6,818 bases of DNA from JBEKLJ01 sp050010255 (lineage in GTDB: Bacteria; Acidobacteriota; Terriglobia; Bryobacterales; Bryobacteraceae). The position numbers and the translations under genes are program-made. Location: positions 1-6,818 of the forward strand of contig JBEKLJ010000194.1 in NCBI GenBank assembly GCA_050010255.1, read 5' to 3'. Numbering within the stretch: the stretch's first letter is position 1; every line of letters begins with the position of its first letter. Under the pieces are notes generated by a model that saw only the letters and a program-made list of their open reading frames with translations, was not told the origin of the DNA and searched no databases. This document shows positions 1-5,210 of this stretch, one piece after another.

Positions 1-1208
1 TCCATCGACGGCATGATGTTGGTGTTCTGGTGCGCGGTCTCGCGCCACACCAGCGCCACGGCGAGCAGCACAAGCACGGTCCGGGTCACCTGAAATGGAA
101 CACGGCGCAAAAAGGGCTCCCGTGCAATGACGCCGCACAGCCCCAAGAACAGCGTGGAAGCCAGGACGGCCCAGCCCGCCAGCGGGATGTACAAACACCC
201 CCCTCCCCGGCCCCAGATGAAGGTGATCGGCAGCGGAGTAACGATGACGAAGAACCACAGGAACCAAAGCTCCCTCTTCTTCAGGCGCCAGGCGATGTAG
301 GCCAGGACCGTCCAGATGAGAACCACCTTGACAGAGCCTCGGAAGAAGCCGAACCACAGGGACTGGTAGAAGATTGTGTTCAAGAACTTCGCCGTGTTGG
401 CCACGTACCGATCCCAGGTGAACACCAGCTTGTAGGAGTCGATGTTACTGAGCGCATCGGGCCCGAGCGTCTTTCCGACGATGTAAACGGCGGTGATGAG
501 ACCGGCCAGGAGCGGCGTCACGGCTTCCGTCCGGGCCCACGCCAGGATCTGGGCCGGCCGCCAGCGCGTGGGCGGGTGCCAGATGGCTTCGTAGACCAGA
601 ACCATCACCGGCAGCGTGACCGCCATCTCCTTGGCCTCGAGCGCGCCGATGTAGAGCAACAGGAACGCGGCCGTCTGCCAGCGCGTCAAGCGCGCTCCGC
701 GCTGGCGGATGGCCAGGTAGTAGTTGAGAGCCAGGAAGAAGAACGTGAAGCACAGCACGTCATACACTAGCGACGGCAGGAACACGAGCCAGGCAAGCTG
801 CGCGTGGTAGGCCACCAGCAGCGCGCACAGCCCTCCGGCGAGTTGCGATCCGGAGATGTGTACGGTGAAGCGGAAGGCCAGGTAGGTGTTCAAAAGCAGC
901 AGGGCAGTGATCGCGATGTGGTAGGGCAGCGGATTCAGCCCGAAGAAGTGATAGAGGACGTTGTAGAAGACCCCGCCCATGGGCCGGTAGTAAGTCGTGA
1001 AAAACAGCGCCAGACCCTTCACCAGCGCCCACCAGCCGCGGCTCCAGTAATAGTGAATGTTCATCATGTCGTCTTCGGCGAAGTGGGCGTAAAGCCCCCG
1101 CCAGACGAAGAAGAGGAAGAAAGCCAGGACGATGGCGGCGCCGGCGATCTGGGGAATGCCGATGCGCCTGCTCGCGCCCTCTGGCGCAGCGGTGGGGGAA
1201 TCTGCCAT
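1..1208 (-). CDS. GT-C-type polytopic membrane glycosyltransferase, TMTC-like (3' end outside window)
   Basis: I read this frame directly: it is open from the ATG at 1208-1206 to the window edge, 402 codons plus two bases, so the C-terminus is missing. The N-terminus (M-A-D-S-P-T) leads into a first membrane helix at about residues 21-36. A loop with Glu45-Asp46-Asp47 follows, where GT-C enzymes carry their catalytic acid. Next come Tyr-Arg-Pro near 74-76 and Asn-Pro-x-x-Tyr-His near 92-97, then AKEMAVTLP at 192-200 and a LYIPLAGWA segment near 335-345. These motifs resemble the TMTC/GT-C family of bacterial and eukaryotic membrane glycosyltransferases. Many hydrophobic helices lie between them. 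It probably uses a polyprenyl-phosphate sugar on the periplasmic side; this is inferred from the fold, and donor and acceptor are unknown. It lies 37 bases after the YfhO-like gene on the same strand. No Shine-Dalgarno sequence precedes the ATG, but a TATACT hexamer sits nine bases upstream. Some TMTC-like proteins carry TPR repeats at the C-terminus; whether this one does cannot be seen. Confidence 0.85.
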   Translation of the reverse strand, partial: MADSPTAAPEGASRRIGIPQIAGAAIVLAFFLFFVWRGLYAHFAEDDMMNIHYYWSRGWWALVKGLALFFTTYYRPMGGVFYNVLYHFFGLNPLPYHIAITALLLLNTYLAFRFTVHISGSQLAGGLCALLVAYHAQLAWLVFLPSLVYDVLCFTFFFLALNYYLAIRQRGARLTRWQTAAFLLLYIGALEAKEMAVTLPVMVLVYEAIWHPPTRWRPAQILAWARTEAVTPLLAGLITAVYIVGKTLGPDALSNIDSYKLVFTWDRYVANTAKFLNTIFYQSLWFGFFRGSVKVVLIWTVLAYIAWRLKKRELWFLWFFVIVTPLPITFIWGRGGGCLYIPLAGWAVLASTLFLGLCGVIAREPFLRRVPFQVTRTVLVLLAVALVWRETAHQNTNIMPSM

Positions 1209-1217
1209 AAAGCAACC

Positions 1218-1223
1218 AGTATA
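1218..1223 (-). promoter_or_regulatory. Possible -10 element (TATACT) just before the gene at 1208
   Basis: The minus strand reads CTACTATACTGG here, a near-consensus sigma-70 -10 hexamer that ends nine bases before the ATG at 1208. No good -35 box is visible 16-18 bases upstream; that region is the stop codon and hairpin of the preceding gene. If it is used, the transcript would start within a few bases of the ATG and be essentially leaderless, which fits the missing Shine-Dalgarno. A single hexamer match is weak evidence. Confidence 0.25.
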
Positions 1224-1234
1224 GTAGCAGCGGG

Positions 1235-1249
1235 CTGAGGGCTCCTCAG
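1235..1249 (-). other. Small hairpin overlapping the stop codon of the YfhO-like gene
   Basis: On the minus strand CTGAGG-AGC-CCTCAG forms a perfect six-base-pair stem with a three-base loop, and the TGA stop (1248-1246) lies inside the 5' arm. No T-run follows, so it is not a typical intrinsic terminator. It may slow exonuclease decay or affect readthrough into the next gene, or it may be chance. Only the pairing is seen. Confidence 0.3.
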
Positions 1250-3531
1250 TCTTCGGCTGCCTCCGAAGAAGGCTCGCCGGTGCCCTCGGTTCGCCGCCGC
1301 GGCGCCCGCGCGATCAGGAGCACCAGCAGCACGCCCAGGACGCTTAGCGCCGCTCCCAGGTAGACCGACAGCGGGCGGAAGTAGAACCTGACTTCGTGCG
1401 ATCCGGCCGGGACCACGACGCCGCGCATGCCGGAGTTGACCTCGTGGACCGGCGCGTCGCTGCCGTCAATGGACGCCCTCCAGCCCGGATAGAAGGTGTC
1501 GGAGAGCACCAGCATCCCGCGGCAGCTCATCTGGGCGCGCAGGATCACCTCGCTGGCGCGGTATCGAACGAAGGTGACCTGATCGGCCGCGGCGCAGGAA
1601 TCCAGGCGCGGCGGCTCGCCCGAGAGGAACGCCTTGTTGCGCAGGTCGCCCAGGTGATCGCCGATGAGCTCGAGGCCCTGGTTGGGATGCGAGATCCGGA
1701 CCAGCTCGTGTACCGTCCAGGCGCGGGGGAACGCGCCCGGGTCCTCGTACACCTTGAGACCGCTCGCGGCGGTGAACAGCTCCCTGAAGTCGCCCGCCGG
1801 TGGCTTGCGCGCCACGGTGTAGCGGACGTTGAAGAGCTGCCGGGTCTCGCGCTTGTGAAATTCCAGCCCCGCCAGATTGCGCGTGATGCTGGGCGCGAAT
1901 GACTTCACGGAGCTGAAGTTGTGGTACGCGCCCCAGTCCAAAGCCAGGTCCTCGCCTTCGGTGTCGATTCGGAATGGCTTGGGCAGCGTGTCCAGGTAGC
2001 CGGCGATGTCCGCGTTGCTGGTGACCTTCTCGAGGAACGAGCGGCGTTCGGCGTCGTTCCGGTCGGCCAGGAGGAAAGCGGAAACCGTCCCCAGCTCGAG
2101 CACCACCAGGCCTGCCAGCAGAACCACGAACTGCCGTTGGGCGAGCGCGCCACGGCGCCAGCCGTAAAGCAACGCCCCCAGCAGCAGCGCCGCCACCGGA
2201 GCCATGGCCAGGCGGTCTTCCATGCCCCAGGCCATCTTTTGCAGGAACAGGACCGCCAGGATCAGCGCCAACCCCCCGGCGCCGAAGATGACCGCGGCGC
2301 GGGCGGTGCGCCGCAGCCAGGCGGACGCCCTGGAGGCTGCGAACAGGTCGATGGCGAAAGCGGCCAGCACCGCGGCGGCGCAATTGAAGACGACCACGGC
2401 CACCGAGGGCGCGCGCGCCTTCTCCACCGTTGGAACCAGGGCGTAGATCATCCCCTGAAACACGTTGAACTGACCCAGGGCGTAGAGAAGCCCGGCCAAC
2501 CCCAGGGCCGTGAAGAGCCTGACCGCCCGCTGGCCCCAGCACGCCGCGGCCGCCACCACCGCCAGCGCGAACGCGGTCACGCCGATGTAAGGATCCGCGT
2601 AGCCGCCCATGCCGGGGAAGATGATCCCGAACAACGCCAGCGGGGAGAGAGAATATCGGGCGTGAACGTAGTACGGTACGCGCTGGTTCCAGGCCAGGGC
2701 CTCTGCCGCACCGGCCCAGCGCCGGGCCAGATAGGCGTACTCGGAGGCGGGCACGAGCTGGAGCGCTCCCACCAGCCCGGCGGTCACCAGCGTCAGCGCC
2801 GCGATCCCGGCCAGGCGCCGCCGCGGCGCGCCCGCGCCCAGCATGTGGTACACCCACACGCCGCAACAGGCCAGCGTGAGATAGGTCGGTACCTGGTGAT
2901 GCCCGCTGAGCCACGCCATGCCGAGCGAAAGGCCACATAGCGCCCCGCTGGCCCATGGCCGCACGCCGCGAACCGTCCGCACCAGGAACAGAAACACCAG
3001 CGGCGACCAGACCGCGCCGTTGGCCATCTGGGGCCACCACGCCGTGCCCAGGTATCCGCCCAGACTGAACACCAGCCCGGCGATCAGCGAGGCCGCGCGC
3101 GACCGGCCCAGGTCCCGGCACAGCAGGTAGCAGAACAGCGCCGCCAGGTAGTGGATCACAATGAAGTACCACCGCAGCCACACCATGCTGATGTGACCGT
3201 CAGCGCGCGGCGTGGCGAAGAGAATCCAGTTCAGCGGATACACGGCGCCGGGCTGCGCTTGTCCCACCAGTGGCTGGCCCACCCAGGTGTGCGGGTCCCA
3301 AAGCGGGAACTGATGCTGGTGCACCTGCCGCGATTCCTCCTCGAACCACGGGAGCACCTGCTGCGTCAGGTCCGGCCCCCAAACCCAGTCGAACTGCCGC
3401 GTGAAGGACAGCTTCCAGTAGAAGCCGATTACGATCAGGAGCAGTATGAGCGGCGCCTTCCACGCATTGGAGCGCCAGCGCGATCTCCCGACGGCCGCCT
3501 CTTCCGCGGATGTGGGTTCAGTACCCTGCAT
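1246..3531 (-). CDS. YfhO-family GT-C membrane protein
   Basis: A complete 761-residue protein. After a short polar N-terminus, the first membrane helix is at about 26-39. A loop with Asp48 and Asp54 (WGPDLTQQ) follows, then the family-typical stretch at 75-101 with FPLWDP, GQPL and VYPLN. About a dozen helices run to about residue 490. A non-membrane part at about 490-700 contains LFNVRYTVA near 565 and FPRAWTVHE near 603. The C-terminus has YPGWRASIDG at 681-690, VVVPAGSHEVRF near 705-716, and a last helix at about 721-741 with a basic then acidic tail. This order and length match the YfhO family (Pfam 'Bacterial membrane protein YfhO'). In Bacillus subtilis, YfhO adds GlcNAc to lipoteichoic acid from an undecaprenyl-linked donor made by the GT2 CsbB. 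The acceptor here is unknown, and lipoteichoic acid is unlikely if this is a Gram-negative cell. The ATG is the only good start: an in-frame TAG lies 17 codons upstream with no ATG, GTG or TTG between. The ribosome site is poor (GGGGA, 13 bases away). The gene follows the GT2-methyltransferase gene on the same strand. Confidence 0.92.
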   Translation of the reverse strand: MQGTEPTSAEEAAVGRSRWRSNAWKAPLILLLIVIGFYWKLSFTRQFDWVWGPDLTQQVLPWFEEESRQVHQHQFPLWDPHTWVGQPLVGQAQPGAVYPLNWILFATPRADGHISMVWLRWYFIVIHYLAALFCYLLCRDLGRSRAASLIAGLVFSLGGYLGTAWWPQMANGAVWSPLVFLFLVRTVRGVRPWASGALCGLSLGMAWLSGHHQVPTYLTLACCGVWVYHMLGAGAPRRRLAGIAALTLVTAGLVGALQLVPASEYAYLARRWAGAAEALAWNQRVPYYVHARYSLSPLALFGIIFPGMGGYADPYIGVTAFALAVVAAAACWGQRAVRLFTALGLAGLLYALGQFNVFQGMIYALVPTVEKARAPSVAVVVFNCAAAVLAAFAIDLFAASRASAWLRRTARAAVIFGAGGLALILAVLFLQKMAWGMEDRLAMAPVAALLLGALLYGWRRGALAQRQFVVLLAGLVVLELGTVSAFLLADRNDAERRSFLEKVTSNADIAGYLDTLPKPFRIDTEGEDLALDWGAYHNFSSVKSFAPSITRNLAGLEFHKRETRQLFNVRYTVARKPPAGDFRELFTAASGLKVYEDPGAFPRAWTVHELVRISHPNQGLELIGDHLGDLRNKAFLSGEPPRLDSCAAADQVTFVRYRASEVILRAQMSCRGMLVLSDTFYPGWRASIDGSDAPVHEVNSGMRGVVVPAGSHEVRFYFRPLSVYLGAALSVLGVLLVLLIARAPRRRTEGTGEPSSEAAED

Positions 3532-3547
3532 AAATGACCGAAGATCC

Positions 3548-3569
3548 CCAGGGCCTATTCTGGCCCGGG
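3548..3569 (-). other. Hairpin in the leader of the YfhO-like gene
   Basis: The minus strand has GGGCC-AGAATA-GGCCC (3566-3551), a five-base-pair GC stem with a six-base loop. After one mismatch it is extended by two more GC pairs. Its base lies about 20 bases before the ATG at 3531 and its 3' side runs into the only Shine-Dalgarno-like bases (GGGGA, 3549-3545). Folding could therefore hide the ribosome site. No T-run follows. The pairing is seen; the role is inference. Confidence 0.3.
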
Positions 3570-3708
3570 TTTGCTCTCCAATCTATCAGAACAGTCTGCG
3601 ATCTGGTGCAGCGCGTCGCAAGTTGCGGATCTTCAGAGTGCCGCTCACGCAGGCTCGCCCGCGACCGGCAAGCTGGCTTCGGCAACGGGATACGCAGGCG
3701 CGCGATTC

Positions 3709-3732
3709 GCCCAAGAGCCTGCCGCCTTGGGC
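3709..3732 (-). terminator. Hairpin directly after the GT2-methyltransferase stop codon
   Basis: Starting with the first base after the TGA (3735-3733), the minus strand reads GCCCAAG, a ten-base loop, then CTTGGGC: a perfect seven-base-pair stem. The position suits a terminator or an mRNA 3'-end stabiliser. The bases that follow (GAATCGCGCG) contain no T-run, so it would not be a classical Rho-independent terminator. Partial termination here would give the 3' genes lower expression or require their own promoter. Confidence 0.35.
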
Positions 3733-5148
3733 TCATATCTTCGCTGCTATGGCGATAATCGACGTTGGGGGCCAGGGCAGCAGGCGGTCTATCCGGCGCC
3801 ACAGCCACACGAATCGGTCAAACACCCTCAAGGGCACGCGTCCCATCGTGGTGTTCCTGAGAATGCGCCCGCTGATGTACCATCCGGGGCGGGAGATGCG
3901 GTTGAAGTCCAGGATGCGTTCGACACAAAAGCCCGCCTGCTCCAGCTTCTCGCGGAGTTCCTGGTGCGAGTACCGCCGGTAGTGCCCCAGTACCGTGTCC
4001 AGCGTGCCAAAAATCTCCTGCCCATGCGGCACCAGAATGATGGCGCGGCCGCCCGGCTTCAGGACCGAGTGAATGTTCCCCAGCGCCACTCGATCGTTCT
4101 TCACGTGTTCCAGAACGTTCAGACAGGCAACTGAATCCATCTGTTCGGCGAACGGCGCAAAATCAACCGGATTCCCCAAGTCGCAGTGGCAGACCTCCAA
4201 CTGAGGCCGGTGATGAAACCTCGCCCGCAAATGCGCCAGGTGCTCCGGATCGACATCCGCCGCCACGTAACGCTTTCGCCGGGGGATCAGCCGATGGGTC
4301 AGATTGCCGCTGCCGGCGCCGATCTCCATCACCTCTCTGCCGAGGTATGGGCGGATTGTGTCCGCCATCCAACGGTTGAACTGCGAGGCGGCGGCAAGTG
4401 CATCCAGGATCTCCGCTCCCGGGGCTTTGTAGAGGTCCCGCGTAAAAGCGTAGCGAAGGATGACCCAAACTGCCTCTGCGGCGTCCTTCAGGCCGATCTT
4501 CTTGCCTTCGTCGTACGTGCGTCCGTGATAGCTGACGGGGGTTTCGAAAATCCTCGCTTCGCGTCGCGCCAACTTGATGGTCAATTCCGGCTCGATGCCG
4601 AACCGGTCGCTACGGAGAGGAATGCTCTTCAGCAGTGACGTGCGGACCGCCTTGTAGCAGGTCTCCATGTCCGTCAGATTCAGGTCCGACACCAGATTGC
4701 ACAAGCCCGTCAGCAGCGAGTTGGCCACAGAGTGCCAGAAGTACAACACGCGACGCTCGCCCGCGGCCATGAAACGCGAGCCGTACACCGCGTCCGCTTC
4801 CCCTCGGAGGAGCGGTCGCAGCAGCTTTGCATACTCGCGGGGATCGTATTCCAGATCGGCGTCCTGAATGATCGCGAACTCTCCGGTGGCGTGCTCGATA
4901 GCGGTGCGTATCGCAGCCCCTTTCCCCCGGTTCCGGTCATGCCGAATGAGCCGGATCACCCCCGGGTGCTGCCCCATCATGGCCTCTGCCACTTCGGCCG
5001 AGCCGTCGGTCGACCCGTCGTCCACCACAACGATTTCGCGCTCCAGACCGTCTTCGATGGGCGCCTCCAGGACCTTCCGCAGCAACGCCTCGATGAATTC
5101 CTCTTCGTTGTACAGCGGCACCAGAATAGATACTTTGCCATCCGGCAT
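3733..5148 (-). CDS. Fused GT2 polyprenyl-phosphate-sugar synthase-like and class I SAM methyltransferase
   Basis: A 471-residue cytoplasmic protein with two domains and no membrane helix. Residues about 4-240 are a family 2 glycosyltransferase of the dolichyl-phosphate mannose/glucose synthase type: VPLYNEEE (10-17), VVDDGSTDGS (41-50), metal-binding Asp-Ala-Asp at 96-98 in QDADLEYDP, YGSRF (122-126), TDMETCYKAVR (159-169), RFGIEPELTIKLAR (182-195) and GRTYDEGKKIGLKD (209-222). Residues about 250-471 are a class I methyltransferase: EIGAGSGN (275-282, motif I), acidic Asp298 and Asp300 after the second strand, LNVLEHV (343-349), LKPGGRAIILVP (363-374) and HYRRYS near 392. All key residues of both halves are present, so both are probably active. 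The likely role is transfer of a nucleotide-activated sugar to polyprenyl phosphate; the methyl acceptor is unknown. Start choice: the frame can begin at TTG 5160, four codons earlier and after an in-frame TGA, but the ATG at 5148 puts the GT2 strand at the usual distance and is preferred. No clear Shine-Dalgarno is present for either. The gene sits 62 bases after the GT39-like gene. Confidence 0.92.
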   Translation of the reverse strand: MPDGKVSILVPLYNEEEFIEALLRKVLEAPIEDGLEREIVVVDDGSTDGSAEVAEAMMGQHPGVIRLIRHDRNRGKGAAIRTAIEHATGEFAIIQDADLEYDPREYAKLLRPLLRGEADAVYGSRFMAAGERRVLYFWHSVANSLLTGLCNLVSDLNLTDMETCYKAVRTSLLKSIPLRSDRFGIEPELTIKLARREARIFETPVSYHGRTYDEGKKIGLKDAAEAVWVILRYAFTRDLYKAPGAEILDALAAASQFNRWMADTIRPYLGREVMEIGAGSGNLTHRLIPRRKRYVAADVDPEHLAHLRARFHHRPQLEVCHCDLGNPVDFAPFAEQMDSVACLNVLEHVKNDRVALGNIHSVLKPGGRAIILVPHGQEIFGTLDTVLGHYRRYSHQELREKLEQAGFCVERILDFNRISRPGWYISGRILRNTTMGRVPLRVFDRFVWLWRRIDRLLPWPPTSIIAIAAKI

Positions 5149-5165
5149 AAGCGCAGGCAACTCAT

Positions 5166-5171
5166 AGTATC
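5166..5171 (-). promoter_or_regulatory. Possible -10 element (GATACT) before the GT2-methyltransferase gene
   Basis: The minus strand reads TGTCTGATACTATG, with GATACT ending 17 bases before the ATG at 5148 and only five before the alternative TTG at 5160. If it is used, transcription would begin near or after the TTG, which would favour the ATG and give a leader of about ten bases. I see no convincing -35 box. Weak evidence. Confidence 0.2.
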
Positions 5172-5210
5172 AGACAGATGGCCGTTTGGAATCGAGTCCG
5201 GCGCCGCGCG

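Larger units (their letters stand above)
3532..3732. other. 201-base intergenic region, no gene
   Basis: This is the longest gap in the window, between the stop of the GT2-methyltransferase and the start of the YfhO-like gene. Short open frames cross it on both strands, but none has recognisable protein content. It holds two hairpins, listed separately, and a loose inverted repeat (GAAGATCC at 3540-3547 with GGATCTTC at 3627-3634). I see no convincing -35/-10 pair, tRNA or riboswitch. Its size, compared with 37 and 62 bases for the other gaps, makes it the likeliest place for an internal promoter or a processing site. Confidence 0.6.

Noticed and set aside
198..214. G-rich coding-strand run (GGGG, GGGG, GGGGGG) as a possible G-quadruplex
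   Set aside because: Only three separated G-tracts are present, short of the canonical four. The bases encode a sensible Gly-rich loop in the membrane protein, so the run needs no extra explanation.
30..770. 246-codon open frame on the plus strand
   Set aside because: It is antisense to the TMTC-like gene. The minus frame gives a coherent polytopic membrane protein and this one gives a polar, repetitive composition.
760..1215. 151-codon minus-strand frame starting at 1215
   Set aside because: Its Arg/His/Leu-rich translation has no membrane pattern. The frame from the ATG at 1208 carries the GT-C motifs and continues to the window edge.
1921..2940. 339-codon open frame on the plus strand
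   Set aside because: It lies wholly opposite the YfhO-like gene, has low-complexity Gln/Arg/Gly content and shows no motif.
1466..3181. 571-codon open frame on the minus strand, second frame within the YfhO-like gene
   Set aside because: It is rich in Gly, Arg, Ala and Pro with no membrane helices or family motifs, whereas the overlapping frame gives a full YfhO protein. It is a frame shadow of high-GC coding sequence.
3540..3634. Eight-base inverted repeat GAAGATCC/GGATCTTC, arms 79 bases apart
   Set aside because: A match of this size within a 200-base gap is plausible by chance, and no supporting repeats or dyad sites flank it.
3518..4134. Several plus- and minus-strand open frames over the 201-base gap (up to 187 codons)
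   Set aside because: They run into the antisense of flanking genes, carry no domain or helix pattern, and have no ribosome site that sets them apart.
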